A DNA stretch of 64,000 bases from Couchioplanes azureus (GCF_014648355.1 NZ_BMQY01000006.1:303698-367697); one strand, 5' to 3'. Shown: positions 1 through 8,550, numbered from the stretch's first letter. Translations and numbers: made by a program. The notes: generated by a model not told the origin, from the sequence alone.

Positions 1-2
1 TG

Positions 3-992
3 GACCGGCTGGTCGAGCAGCTCGCCGCGGTGGGCGTGCGGGCCGGCGCGCTGCACGGCGGCAAGACCCAGCGGGTACGCACCCGCACGCTGGCCGAGTT
101 CAAGGAAGGCCGCACGAACGTGCTGGTCGCCACCGACGTCGCCGCCCGCGGCATCCACGTCGACGGCATCTCGCTCGTCGTGCACGTCGACCCGCCGAAG
201 GACCCGAAGGACTACCTGCACCGTGCCGGGCGTACGGCCCGGGCGGGCGAGTCGGGCGCGGTGGTGACGCTGGTCCTGCCGAAGCAGCGCCGCAGCACCC
301 AGGCGATGATGCAGAAGGCTGGCGTCGCGCCGGGCGAGGTCCGGGTACGGCTGGGCGACGAGAAGCTGGCCGAGATCACCGGGGCCCGCGAGCCGAGCGG
401 TGTGCCGGTGAAGGACGAGCCGGAGCCGCGCCGCGAGCGGGGCGACCGTCCGCGCCGCTTCGGCGACCGCCCGCAGCGCGGCGGCTTCGACCGTCCGCGC
501 GGCGACCGCAGCTACGGCGACCGCCCGCGCGGCGAGCGCAGCTACGGCGACCGGCCCCACGGTGACCGCGACCGTTCGTTCGGCGACCGCCCCCGCGGCG
601 AGCGCACCTTCAGCGACCGCCCGCGCGGCGAGCGCTCCTTCAGCGACCGGCCCCGCGGTGAGTTCGGCGACCGTCCCCGCGGCGAGCGCACCTTCAGCGA
701 CCGCCCCCGCAGCGAGCGTTCCTTCGGCGACCGTCCGCAGGGCGAGCGCAGCTTCAGCGACCGTCCCCGCGGCGAGCACTCGGTCAGTGACCGGCCGCGT
801 GGCGAGCGCGCGTTCGGCGACCGGGACCGTGGTGGTTTCGGCGACCGGCCGCGCGGTGAGCGGGGCTTCGGCGACCGCTCGTCGCGCAACTTCGGCGACC
901 GTCCGGGCGGTTTCCGCCGCGACGGCGGCCGCAACGACCGGCGTGAGCCGGGCAACGGCCGCTACCAGGGCCGTCCGGCACACACGCACTGA
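3..992 (+). CDS. DEAD-box ATP-dependent RNA helicase, C-terminal part (5' end outside window)
   Basis: The gene enters from the left edge; only the second RecA-like domain and the tail are present. Visible helicase motifs are motif IV/Ia-like LHGGKTQ, motif V VLVATDVAARGIHVDG and motif VI HRAGRTARAG, which are standard for DEAD-box RNA helicases that remodel RNA using ATP. After about residue 135 (window numbering) the protein becomes a low-complexity basic tail built on GDRPRGERSF-type repeats, expected to bind RNA non-specifically. The reading frame is open to base 3, so no start codon is seen. The stop at 990-992 is followed by a strong terminator. CsdA/DeaD-like or RhlE-like identity cannot be settled without the N-terminus. 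Confidence 0.93.
   Translation, partial: DRLVEQLAAVGVRAGALHGGKTQRVRTRTLAEFKEGRTNVLVATDVAARGIHVDGISLVVHVDPPKDPKDYLHRAGRTARAGESGAVVTLVLPKQRRSTQAMMQKAGVAPGEVRVRLGDEKLAEITGAREPSGVPVKDEPEPRRERGDRPRRFGDRPQRGGFDRPRGDRSYGDRPRGERSYGDRPHGDRDRSFGDRPRGERTFSDRPRGERSFSDRPRGEFGDRPRGERTFSDRPRSERSFGDRPQGERSFSDRPRGEHSVSDRPRGERAFGDRDRGGFGDRPRGERGFGDRSSRNFGDRPGGFRRDGGRNDRREPGNGRYQGRPAHTH
430..925 (+). repeat. Tandem RG-rich coding repeats in the helicase tail
   Basis: Degenerate units of about 10 codons, mostly reading GDRPRGERS(F/Y), recur some fifteen times. At DNA level the core is a variant of gaccgcccgcgcggcgagcg. The array is in frame and encodes an Arg/Gly/Asp-rich disordered tail. Such tails vary in unit number between strains by slippage. 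The opposite strand is also open here, which is a composition effect and not a gene. Confidence 0.85.
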
Positions 993-1010
993 TCGCACCA
1001 GCATCTGACG

Positions 1011-1045
1011 AAGGCCCCTGGCATAAGCCGGGGGCCTTCCTCTTT
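1011..1045 (+). terminator. Rho-independent terminator of the helicase gene
   Basis: A 13-bp stem starts AAGGCCCC and ends GGGGCCTT (one G-T wobble, loop ATAA at 1023-1026) and is followed by a pyrimidine-rich TCCTCTTT run. It lies 19 bases after the helicase stop. Confidence 0.88.
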
Positions 1046-1058
1046 GTCGCCCAGGAAA

Positions 1059-1181
1059 GACGCGGGTCCACGGCCCGGAAGGACGCGGATCCACGGCCCG
1101 GAGAAGACGCGGGGAAGAAGGGCAGCCGGGGCGGGGACACAAGCGCGGGCAAGGTGCGGGAAAGCGCGGGCAAGCTGCGGG
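1059..1181. repeat. Short direct repeats in the intergenic region
   Basis: Two near-identical 21-mers containing TCCACGGCCCGGA lie at 1059-1079 and 1082-1102 (one mismatch). Two near-identical 20-mers of the form AAGCGCGGGCAAGNTGCGGG lie at 1141-1160 and 1162-1181. They fill most of the 200-base gap between the helicase terminator and the next gene. No promoter or RNA structure stands out. Confidence 0.6.
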
Positions 1182-1254
1182 GAAGCGCAGCGAGGGCATG
1201 GCGAAGGAAGCGCAGGAGGGATTCCGGCGGCCGGTGGGCGGGTACACCAGGCGC

Positions 1255-1878
1255 ATGTCCGTCCTGCCTGGTTCGTTGTTCTGGGAGCGCCGGGACACCA
1301 CCGGTGCCGAGCACGCGATGATCGATGCGCGCGGCGGCCTGCACGCCCGCGGCATCGCGCTGGCGGTGGATCCCATTCCCTACACCGCACGGTACGAGAT
1401 CCGGACCGATCCTGCATGGATCACCACGTCGCTCGAGGTCGGCACCGAGGGCGCGGGCTGGAGCCGTACGTTGCGCCTGACGGCCGAGGGCGGTCGCTGG
1501 CGGGCGACCACCGGCGAGCAGGGTGACCTCGACGCCGCGCTGACCGCGGGCGGGCATCCCGGCGCGGGGCTGCCCGGCAGCGAGGACCCCGACCTGCTCG
1601 TCGGCGCGTACGACGTGGACCTGACCGGCTCGCCGCTGACCAACACGCTGCCGATCCGCCGCCTCGGCCTCGCGAAGTCCGACCCGGGGGTGGCGCACCG
1701 GGTCAGCGTGGCGTGGGTCCTGCTGCCCAGCCTCGAGGTGATCCAGGCGGATCAGATCTACACCGCGCTGGGCGACGGGCGGGTGCGGTTCGCCAGCGAG
1801 ACGTTCAGCGCCGACCTGACCGTGGACGACGACGGTTTCGTCCTCGACTATCCCGGCCTGGCCGAACGCCGGCCGTGA
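1255..1878 (+). CDS. Putative glycolipid-binding family protein
   Basis: A 207-residue soluble protein resembling the bacterial putative glycolipid-binding family (PF06475). The typical opening (LFWERRDTTGAEHA), the GAGWSRTLRL strand, the DVDLTGSPLTNTLPIRRL segment and the WVLLPSLEV block are all recognisable. It has no signal peptide or membrane segment. The role of the family is poorly known; lipid or glycolipid binding was proposed from structure. An upstream ATG at 1198 is in frame, but homology-like sequence begins at the ATG at 1255, so I start there; no convincing ribosome binding site separates the two. It stands alone between a terminator and a convergent gene. Confidence 0.75.
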   Translation: MSVLPGSLFWERRDTTGAEHAMIDARGGLHARGIALAVDPIPYTARYEIRTDPAWITTSLEVGTEGAGWSRTLRLTAEGGRWRATTGEQGDLDAALTAGGHPGAGLPGSEDPDLLVGAYDVDLTGSPLTNTLPIRRLGLAKSDPGVAHRVSVAWVLLPSLEVIQADQIYTALGDGRVRFASETFSADLTVDDDGFVLDYPGLAERRP

Positions 1879-1978
1879 CCGCGGTCGCGGACCCGCGCCC
1901 GCCATGAGCGGACGCGAACCGCGCCAGCCGGGAGCGGAGGCGAACCCGCGCCCTGAGCGGTCGCTGACCGGCGGCGGC

Positions 1979-3418
1979 CTAGGCGTGTTCGCGGATCCAG
2001 GCGACGCAGGCCTTGTCGACGGTCTGGAAGGGCGTGCCGAAGGCTTCCCGGGAGGCCGGGTCGAGGTCGCGGTTCTCGCGCAGATGGAGCCGGACGAAGG
2101 TGAAGAGGGCGCGTTCGCCGTAGGTGTCGGCCATGCAGTCGGCGGCGAAGTGGCCGAGGCCGTAGAACGCGTCGCCCTCGTCGGCGCCGGCGTTCCCGCC
2201 GAGGGCGTCGACCGCGATCGAGGTGGGCGGCCGGCTGCCGTGCACCGCGTCGCGGACCGCCTGGCGGCGCCAGCTCGCGGTGGCCGGACGGGGATGCCAG
2301 CCGATGTACTCGGCGATGCCCTCCTTGAGCCACATGGCGTTCCGGCCGCCGCGCGTGCCGTGGCGCACCCCGCCGACCGTCACCACGTGGCCGAGCTCGT
2401 GCCGGATGGTGGTGGCCAGGAGGCGCTCGTCGTCTCGGAGCTTGGCCAGGTTGAGCACGACGTCGGTGCCGGCCTCGTTGCGTGGCATGGCGTAGCCGAC
2501 GACCCACTTGTCCTTGATGCCGCCGTACCAGGTCGTCCAGTGCTTGGGGCCGGCCAGGTAGATCCGGTAGCGCTGTTGGGGGTTGCCGACGAGGCCGGCG
2601 AAGCGGTCGGTGGCCGCGGCGGCCTGCTCGGCGATCGGCAGGAGCCGGCGGAGGTCCTTCTCGCCCTGCAGGGCGACGAGGGTGACGCGCTTGCCCTCGG
2701 CGGTCGCGAGCGCGTTGTTCTCCCAGGGGGCCGGCTGCTGTTTCAGGGCTCGCCGCCGGTTGTTGAGCGAGGTGATGAGCCACTGGCCCTCGACCGTCTT
2801 GAGCTTGAGCACCTGGGCGACGATCGGCGGCCCGGCCGAGTCGGCGCCCTTGTCCTTGGCGCAGTGGTCGCCGGCCAGGCAGTATGCGACGTCGGCGAAG
2901 ATGCCGAGGCTGCCGGCGGCGCCCTTGTCGTTGGCGACGGACGTCTGGTACTGGAAGTGGCTGACACCGAGCGCGCGCAGCGACCGGAACATCGTCTTGT
3001 AGCGGGCGCGCAGTTTCGGCTGTCGCGGATCGACGGCGGCCAGCCAGGCCTCCTCGTCACCGCGCAGCAGAGCCGCCGCCTGGCGGCTGAGCGTCGCGTT
3101 CGCCTGCGCGATGGGGGTGAGCGGGACGGCGGCCGTCACCATGGCCTCCGCCGGAGGGTCGAGCGGCTCGTCGTGGGCGACGTAGGCGGCGCCCGCGCCG
3201 AGGGCCACGGCGGCGACCAGCGCGAGCACGCCCATCAGCACAAGCTTGCCGCGGCCGGGCGACTCGATCGGCGGCAGAAAAGGCGAAGGCGGAGTAAGCG
3301 AGGAAGAGGGACGCGGCAAGGAAGCGGGAGGCGGCAGGGGCGCCGAGTCGGCCGGATGTGGCAGCCGGGGCGCCGGCACGACGGCCGGTGGGGTGGTGAC
3401 GTCGTCGCCGTGGGGCAC
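1979..3418 (-). CDS. Membrane-anchored zinc metallopeptidase-like protein (HELGH, peptidase MA type)
   Basis: The 479-residue protein has a proline-rich cytoplasmic N-terminus, one membrane helix (LVLMGVLALVAAVALGAGAA) and a long extracytoplasmic part. Near residue 340 it carries HELGH, with a downstream glutamate in KEGIAEYIGW, the HExxH...E arrangement of gluzincin peptidases. The preceding domain resembles a SnoaL/NTF2-like fold, but I am not sure of that. The GTG start at 3418 is chosen because AAGGAG (3426-3431) sits seven bases upstream; an in-frame ATG at 3457 lacks such a site. Substrate is unknown. It stands alone, convergent with the preceding gene. Confidence 0.75.
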   Translation of the reverse strand: MPHGDDVTTPPAVVPAPRLPHPADSAPLPPPASLPRPSSSLTPPSPFLPPIESPGRGKLVLMGVLALVAAVALGAGAAYVAHDEPLDPPAEAMVTAAVPLTPIAQANATLSRQAAALLRGDEEAWLAAVDPRQPKLRARYKTMFRSLRALGVSHFQYQTSVANDKGAAGSLGIFADVAYCLAGDHCAKDKGADSAGPPIVAQVLKLKTVEGQWLITSLNNRRRALKQQPAPWENNALATAEGKRVTLVALQGEKDLRRLLPIAEQAAAATDRFAGLVGNPQQRYRIYLAGPKHWTTWYGGIKDKWVVGYAMPRNEAGTDVVLNLAKLRDDERLLATTIRHELGHVVTVGGVRHGTRGGRNAMWLKEGIAEYIGWHPRPATASWRRQAVRDAVHGSRPPTSIAVDALGGNAGADEGDAFYGLGHFAADCMADTYGERALFTFVRLHLRENRDLDPASREAFGTPFQTVDKACVAWIREHA

Positions 3419-3512
3419 CGGACCGCTCCTTGGACATGAATCCTTTTGCGCGCTCATCCTCGCAGGTCGGTTCCGGCCGCGCTGCCCCGCGCCGGCGCCG
3501 GTGCGGCCGAGG

Positions 3513-4610
3513 TCACGCCGGCGGTTTCCACACCCCTGTGGACAGGAACGCATCGATGGTGGCCAGCGGCGCGTCCAGCGTCATGCCGCGGGAGCGGACC
3601 CACTCGTCGGAGTAGTACGTGTCGGCGTACCGCTCGCCGCCGTCGCAGATGAGGGTCACCACGGAGCCCGTACGGCCCGCCTCGAGCATCTCGGCGATCA
3701 TCGCGAACGCGCCCCACAGGTTCGTGCCCGTGGACCCGCCGACCCGGCGGCCGAGCACCGCCGATCCCGCCCGCATGGCCGCCAGGGACGCCGCGTCCGG
3801 CACGTGGATCATGCGGTCGACCACCGACGGCTGGAACGACGGCTCCACCCGGGGCCGGCCGATGCCCTCGATCCGCGAGCCGCGCCCGGTGCACACCTCC
3901 CAGTCCTGGCTGAGGTACGCGGGCCAGAACGCCGATCCCTCCGGGTCGACGACGCACAGCCGGGTGGCGAAGCGGCGGTAGCGGGCGTACCGGCCGATGG
4001 TGGCGCTGGTGCCGCCGGTGCCCGCGCCGACCACGATCCAGGCCGGTTCCGGGTGCCGCTCCAGCGCGAGCTGGGCATAGATCGACTCGGCGATGTTGTT
4101 GTTGCCCCGCCAGTCGGTGGCCCGCTCGGCGTAGGTGAACTGGTCCATGAAGTGCCCGCCGAGGTCGGCGGCGAGGGCGCGGGCGGCGGCGACCACCGTG
4201 GTCGGGTCGTCGACGAGGTGGCACTTGCCGCCCTGGAACTCGATCAGCGAGATCTTCTCCTGCGAGGTGCTCGCCGGCATGACCGCGATGAACTCCAGAC
4301 CGAGCATCCGGGCGAAGTACGCCTCGCTGACCGCCGTCGAGCCCGAGGAGGCCTCGACGACCGGGGTGTCCGGGCCGATCCAGCCGTTGCAGAGGGCGTA
4401 CAGGAAGAGCGATCTTGCCAGGCGGTGCTTGAGCGAGCCGGTGGGGTGCGAGCTCTCGTCCTTGAGGTAGAGGTCGATGCCCCAGGCCGGCGGGAGCGGG
4501 AACGGCAGCAGATGGGTGTCCGCGGAGCGGTTGGCGTCGGCCTCCACGCGGGCGATGGCGTCGCTCGCCCATTCCCGCTGGGCGGCGTCACATCGGTCGA
4601 GCTGGGCCAT
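3513..4610 (-). CDS. cds1: PLP-dependent cysteine synthase-family enzyme, probable L-cysteine desulfhydrase (Cds1-like)
   Basis: This fold-type II PLP enzyme of 365 residues has the PLP lysine in SLKHRLARS (K61), the substrate loop SSGSTAVSEAY and the phosphate-binding GAGTGGTSA. Sequence features and length match the Cds1 branch studied in mycobacteria, which breaks L-cysteine into pyruvate, ammonia and sulfide. Classical CysK/CBS motifs are less well kept. It begins three bases after the stop of an Lrp/AsnC regulator, so the two form an operon. By analogy with Lrp-type cysteine-responsive regulators that sit beside cysteine-degrading enzymes, the unit probably handles cysteine excess; the substrate is inference. 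Confidence 0.82.
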   Translation of the reverse strand: MAQLDRCDAAQREWASDAIARVEADANRSADTHLLPFPLPPAWGIDLYLKDESSHPTGSLKHRLARSLFLYALCNGWIGPDTPVVEASSGSTAVSEAYFARMLGLEFIAVMPASTSQEKISLIEFQGGKCHLVDDPTTVVAAARALAADLGGHFMDQFTYAERATDWRGNNNIAESIYAQLALERHPEPAWIVVGAGTGGTSATIGRYARYRRFATRLCVVDPEGSAFWPAYLSQDWEVCTGRGSRIEGIGRPRVEPSFQPSVVDRMIHVPDAASLAAMRAGSAVLGRRVGGSTGTNLWGAFAMIAEMLEAGRTGSVVTLICDGGERYADTYYSDEWVRSRGMTLDAPLATIDAFLSTGVWKPPA

Positions 4611-4613
4611 GTC

Positions 4614-5075
4614 TCAACCTACCGCCGGGTCGCGGCCCTGCTGCGGGCGATTCTCCCACTTGGTGGAGAGCGCGATGGCCGTGCGCGTGGAGGCCACCCC
4701 GGCGGTCCGGTTGATCCGGACGATGAGCTGCTCCAGCTCCGCGATCGTGCCGACGCGGACGGTGAGCTGGTACGACTCGACGCCCGCCATGAAGTAGCAG
4801 GACTCGATCTCGGGCATGACCCGCAGAGCGGCGAGGACGTCGTCGGTGTCGGCGCCGGAGTCCTCGACGATGCCGATCAGCGCGGTGACGCCCAGCCCGA
4901 TGGACTCGGGCTCGATCTCCGCCCGGTACGCCCGGATCGTCCCGGCCGCCTCCAGCTTGCCGACCCGCTCGTGCACGGCGGGGGCGGACAGGCCGACCTG
5001 GCGGGCCAGTTCGGCGTACGAGGAGCGGGCGTTGTCCCGCAGAAGGTCGATCAGGCGCAGGTCGATGGCGTCCAT
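4614..5075 (-). CDS. Lrp/AsnC family transcriptional regulator
   Basis: A 153-residue regulator. The N-terminal winged helix-turn-helix is plain (DLRLIDLLRDNARSSYAELA...VGLSAPAVHERVGKLEAAG), and the C-terminal RAM ligand-binding domain runs from about residue 65 to 140. Such proteins form octamers or larger rings and respond to amino acids. It lies three bases upstream of the cysteine desulfhydrase-like gene and is probably its co-transcribed regulator, with cysteine a likely effector (inference from pairing). The 222-base gap upstream separates it from divergent bldC and should hold both promoters. Confidence 0.93.
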   Translation of the reverse strand: MDAIDLRLIDLLRDNARSSYAELARQVGLSAPAVHERVGKLEAAGTIRAYRAEIEPESIGLGVTALIGIVEDSGADTDDVLAALRVMPEIESCYFMAGVESYQLTVRVGTIAELEQLIVRINRTAGVASTRTAIALSTKWENRPQQGRDPAVG

Positions 5076-5196
5076 GGCTTCAGAGGTTAATGCGACCCGT
5101 CCGGGTAGTTCACGCCCGGTAGCGGGCCACCAGCGCCCGAGCCAGCAAGGATAATGGCCAACGTCGCAATCAGGGCTTTTTCCGCATTTCAGCGAC

Positions 5197-5223
5197 TTGC
5201 TGTTTTTGCCGATGCTCTAATGG
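5197..5223 (+). promoter_or_regulatory. Candidate bldC promoter in an AT-rich patch
   Basis: The 222-base divergent gap contains an AT-rich stretch (5170-5222) that stands out in this DNA. A TTGCTG hexamer (5197-5202) and TAATGG (5218-5223) could form -35 and -10 elements, but the 15-base spacer is short. The assignment is tentative. Confidence 0.3.
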
Positions 5224-5297
5224 CTGTACGTCCCGATCGAGCACGCCGAACACGCACCGTGACCACCGGCGCTCCACAACGACGCAGGGAGAGGGCC

Positions 5298-5573
5298 GTG
5301 GACACTGGAGATCGACTGCTGACGCCAGGGGAGGTTGCCGCGCTGTTCCGGGTCGACCCCAAGACCGTTACGCGATGGGCGGCCGCTGGACGCATCGGCA
5401 GTATCCGTACTCCGGGTGGCCACCGCCGGTTCCGGGAGTCGGAGGTGCGCGCGCTGCTCGAGGGCGACGGCGTGGTCGAGGAGATGCGCGAGGACGACGC
5501 CGCCAACCGGCCCCGCAACGCCGGCCCGTCGAACCCGGGTGCCGGCTACGGACCGCCCAACGGGCTGCGCTGA
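5298..5573 (+). CDS. bldC: BldC family MerR-like DNA-binding protein
   Basis: A 91-residue protein that is almost entirely a MerR-type winged helix: LLTPGEVAALFRVDPKTVTRWA followed by the wing IRTPGGHRRFRESEVRALL. This is close to Streptomyces BldC, a small head-to-tail binding regulator that delays sporulation and controls development. The C-terminal extension here is longer than in Streptomyces. The GTG start at 5298 follows AGGGAGAGGG and matches the BldC N-terminus; longer in-frame extensions to 5154 look non-coding. Its last 28 bases overlap the convergent UbiX-like gene. Confidence 0.93.
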   Translation: MDTGDRLLTPGEVAALFRVDPKTVTRWAAAGRIGSIRTPGGHRRFRESEVRALLEGDGVVEEMREDDAANRPRNAGPSNPGAGYGPPNGLR

Positions 5574-6193
5574 CCGCCACCCAGCTCGCCGCGCCAGCGG
5601 GTGAAGAGGTCGTGCGGCACGGCCAGCGCGTCCAGCACCTTGCCCGCCACGAAGTCCACGAGCTGCCGCGCCGAGGCGCCGGCACCCGAGCCGTAGAAGC
5701 CGGGAGACGCGGGCAGGACCACCGCGCCCGCGTCGTGCAGGGCGATGAGGTGCTCCAAGTGGCTGCGGGTCACCGGGGTCTCGCGCGGGACGACGACCGT
5801 ACGCCGCCGCTCCTTGAGGTTCACCTCGGCGGCCCGCTGCAGCAGGTCCTTGGAGAGCCCGATCGCGATGCCCGCACAGGCCGCGGTGCTGGCCGGCACG
5901 ACCGCCATGCCCTTGGCCGGATAGGAGCCGCTGCTCGGCCCGGCGGCCAGGTCGCCGGCCGGCCAGTAGGCGAGGTCGGCCGGGCCGAGATCGCGCTCCA
6001 GCCACGCGCCGACGTCGTCCTTCCAGTGCGCGTCGCGCACGCTCGCCCCGGTCTCGTCGAGCAGGGTGAGCCGCGCGGCGCGGGAGATCACCAGGTCCAC
6101 GGCCTCGCCGGCGTCGAGCAGGCCACCGATCACCGCCCGGGCGTAGGGTGTGCCGGAGGCGCCTGAGACGCCGACGATCCACGGGGTGCGCAT
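5546..6193 (-). CDS. mqnM: UbiX-family flavin prenyltransferase (MqnM-like)
   Basis: A 215-residue flavoprotein of the UbiX/Pad1 family, which prenylates FMN to make the prFMN cofactor needed by UbiD-type decarboxylases. The N-terminal GVSGASGTPYA phosphate-binding loop, the SYPAKGMAVVPAST segment and the LKERRRTVVVPRETP signature are present. It is the third gene of a tight operon with UbiA- and UbiD-type genes (three-base gap upstream). In Streptomyces the corresponding trio serves the late steps of the futalosine menaquinone pathway. The C-terminal tail runs into bldC on the other strand. Confidence 0.92.
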   Translation of the reverse strand: MRTPWIVGVSGASGTPYARAVIGGLLDAGEAVDLVISRAARLTLLDETGASVRDAHWKDDVGAWLERDLGPADLAYWPAGDLAAGPSSGSYPAKGMAVVPASTAACAGIAIGLSKDLLQRAAEVNLKERRRTVVVPRETPVTRSHLEHLIALHDAGAVVLPASPGFYGSGAGASARQLVDFVAGKVLDALAVPHDLFTRWRGELGGGQRSPLGGP

Positions 6194-6196
6194 CGC

Positions 6197-7093
6197 CTAA
6201 GGATGCAGCACGAGATCGAGCAGAGCGAAGACAAACAGGGCTATGCCCACGAAGCCGTTCGCGGTGAAGAAGGCCCGCTTCACCTTCGACAGGTCCTTCG
6301 GCGTCACGATGACGTGCTGGTACGCGAAGGCGACCGCGGTCAGGCCCAGCCCGATCCACCAGAGCCAGCCGAGGCCGACGACCTGGCCGAACCACACGAA
6401 CAGCGCGAACGTCACGACGTGCGTCACGGTCGACAGGTGCAGCGCGGCGGGGACGCCGTACCGGGCCGGGGTGGAGTGCACCCCGATCCGGCGGTCGACC
6501 TCGGCGTCCTGGCAGGCGTAGATCAGGTCGAAGCCGCCGATCCACAGACCCACCGCGGCGCCGAGCAGCCAGGCCGGGCCCGACCCGTCGAACGTGCCGG
6601 TGACGGCGAGCCAGGCCCCGACCGGCGCCACCGCCTGCGCCAGCGCCAGCACGTAGTGCGGGAAGTTCGTGAAGCGCTTCGCGTACGGATAGATGATCAG
6701 CGGGAGCACCGCGAGCGGCGAGAGCAGCAGGCACAGCGGGTTGAGCAGGCCGGCGGCGAGGAAGAGCAGGACCAGCGAGACCGCGGCGCCGGTCCACGCC
6801 GTGCGCAGGCTCACCGCCCCGGTGACCAGCTCGCGGTTCTGCGTCCGCGGGTTCAGCGCGTCGATCCTCCGGTCGAGGATGCGGTTGGCCGCCATCGCGA
6901 ACGTCCGCCCGGCCACCATCGCTACCGTGATGAGCACCAGGTCCCACCAGCGCACGTCCCCCGCGCGATCCATCGCGACCGCGGCGGACAGGTAGGCGAA
7001 CGGCAGCGCGAACACCGAGTGCTCGATGGCGACCAGCCGCAGGAACGCCTTGATCCGGCCCGGTTGCTCCGGCGCGGACGCCACCGCCGTCAT
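6197..7093 (-). CDS. mqnP: UbiA-family prenyltransferase for menaquinone synthesis (MqnP-like)
   Basis: A polytopic membrane prenyltransferase of 298 residues with about eight helices. The two Mg/prenyl-diphosphate motifs are clear: NRILDRRIDALNPRTQNRE and the second aspartate motif in CQDAEVDRRIG. In the futalosine pathway this enzyme attaches the polyprenyl chain to the naphthoate precursor. The ATG at 7093 forms an ATGA overlap with the upstream UbiD-like stop and has AAGGAA before it, so it is preferred over an in-frame start at 7111. It is translationally coupled to mqnL and followed by mqnM. Confidence 0.93.
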   Translation of the reverse strand: MTAVASAPEQPGRIKAFLRLVAIEHSVFALPFAYLSAAVAMDRAGDVRWWDLVLITVAMVAGRTFAMAANRILDRRIDALNPRTQNRELVTGAVSLRTAWTGAAVSLVLLFLAAGLLNPLCLLLSPLAVLPLIIYPYAKRFTNFPHYVLALAQAVAPVGAWLAVTGTFDGSGPAWLLGAAVGLWIGGFDLIYACQDAEVDRRIGVHSTPARYGVPAALHLSTVTHVVTFALFVWFGQVVGLGWLWWIGLGLTAVAFAYQHVIVTPKDLSKVKRAFFTANGFVGIALFVFALLDLVLHP

Positions 7094-8550
7094 ATGCCGT
7101 ATTCCTTCCACCGCTTGTCCACCAGGGCGACCACCTCGCTCGACATGGTCATCTCCTCCGGCCAGCCGCGGGTGTATCCCTCGGCGGGCAGCTTACGGGT
7201 GGCGTCGATGCCCGCCTTGCCGCCCCAGAACTGCTGGTAGGACGCGTGGTCCAGGTGGTCGACCGGGCCGGTGGTGAGCACCAGGTCGTGGTCGTAGTCG
7301 ACGTTGCCGAAGGCCCGGAACGCGACCTCCTGGTAGTCGTGCACGTCGCAGTCCTCGTCCACCACCACGATCAGCTTGGAGAGCGACAGCAGGTGCGCGC
7401 CCCAGATCGAGCTCATGACCTTCTGGGCGTGCTTGGGGAAGCGCTTGCGGATCGAGACGATCACGCAGTTGTGGAAGACGCCGGCCGCCGGCATGTCGTA
7501 GTCGACGATGTCCGGGACCATCATCCGCAGCAGCGGCAGGAAGATGCGCTCGGTGGCCTTGCCGAGCCCGTGGTCCTCCTGCGGCGGCTTCGACGTGATG
7601 ATCGAGTGGTAGATCGGCTTCCGGCGCATGGTCATGCACTCGATGTGCAGCACCGGGAAGGGCTCGACGGGCGTGTAGAAGCCGGTGTGGTCACCGAACG
7701 GGCCCTCGGGCGCGCGCTCCCCCGGCTCGAGATAGCCCTCGAGCACGATCTGCGCCTGCGCGGGCACCTGCAGCGGCACGGTCAGGCAGTCGACCATCTC
7801 CACCCGCTCGCCGCGCAGGAAGCCCGCGAACAGGTACTCGTCGATGTCGCTGGGCAGCGGCGCGCTGGCGGCGTAGCTGACCACCGGGTCGCAGCCGATC
7901 GCCACGGCCACGGGCAGCCGCTCGCCCCGGCGCTCGGCCACCGCGTGATGGGCGGTCGAGTCCTTGTGGATCTGCCAGTGCATGCCGAGCGTGTTCTTCG
8001 AATGCTGCTGCAGCCGGTAGAGCCCGAGGTTGCGCTTGCCCGTCTCGGGATCCTTCGTGTGGGTCAGGCCGTAGTTGTGGAAGATCCCGCCGTCGCCGGG
8101 CCACACCCGCAGGCCGGGCAGCCGGTCGAGGTCCACCTCGTCGCCTTTGAGCACGACCTCCTGGCACGGCGCCGTCTTGACCTTCTTCGGCGGCACGGAC
8201 TTGAGCTGCAGCACCTTGCCGATTCCCTCGCGGATGCCGGACCAGCCCACCGGCAGCTCCGGCTTGAGCAGGGCGCCGATCCGGTCGCCCACGTCGTCCA
8301 GGCGCTCGACGCCGAGGGCCATCGCCATGCGCTTCTCCGTACCGAAGAGGTTGACGACGACCGGCATCTCACCGCGGGTGGGTCGCTCGAAGAGCAGGGC
8401 CGGGCCGCCGGCCCGGACCGTCCGGGTCACGATCTCGCTGATCTCCAGCGTCGGATCGACGGGTACGCGCACCCGGCGCAGCTCACCGGCCGCCTCCAGG
8501 GCCGAGACGAAGCTCTGCAGATCGGGAAACGGAAAGCCTTTCGCAGCCAT
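7090..8550 (-). CDS. mqnL: UbiD-family decarboxylase for menaquinone synthesis (MqnL-like)
   Basis: A 486-residue UbiD-family enzyme, the usual length, with characteristic segments such as GDGGIFHNYGLTHTKDPETG, GPFGDHTGFYTP and the C-terminal GKAGIDATRKLP. UbiD enzymes use prenylated FMN for non-oxidative decarboxylation. The order mqnL-mqnP-mqnM mirrors the Streptomyces late futalosine operon, so the likely substrate is a carboxylated prenyl-naphthoquinone precursor. It is the first gene of the operon, starting only about 90 bases from the divergent secreted-protein gene. No other mqn genes are in the window. Confidence 0.92.
   Translation of the reverse strand: MAAKGFPFPDLQSFVSALEAAGELRRVRVPVDPTLEISEIVTRTVRAGGPALLFERPTRGEMPVVVNLFGTEKRMAMALGVERLDDVGDRIGALLKPELPVGWSGIREGIGKVLQLKSVPPKKVKTAPCQEVVLKGDEVDLDRLPGLRVWPGDGGIFHNYGLTHTKDPETGKRNLGLYRLQQHSKNTLGMHWQIHKDSTAHHAVAERRGERLPVAVAIGCDPVVSYAASAPLPSDIDEYLFAGFLRGERVEMVDCLTVPLQVPAQAQIVLEGYLEPGERAPEGPFGDHTGFYTPVEPFPVLHIECMTMRRKPIYHSIITSKPPQEDHGLGKATERIFLPLLRMMVPDIVDYDMPAAGVFHNCVIVSIRKRFPKHAQKVMSSIWGAHLLSLSKLIVVVDEDCDVHDYQEVAFRAFGNVDYDHDLVLTTGPVDHLDHASYQQFWGGKAGIDATRKLPAEGYTRGWPEEMTMSSEVVALVDKRWKEYGI

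Noticed and set aside
542..955. Minus-strand Arg/Ser/Pro-rich reading frame in the helicase tail
   Set aside because: It is the complement of the RG repeat array, with no start signal and no neighbour that would need it.
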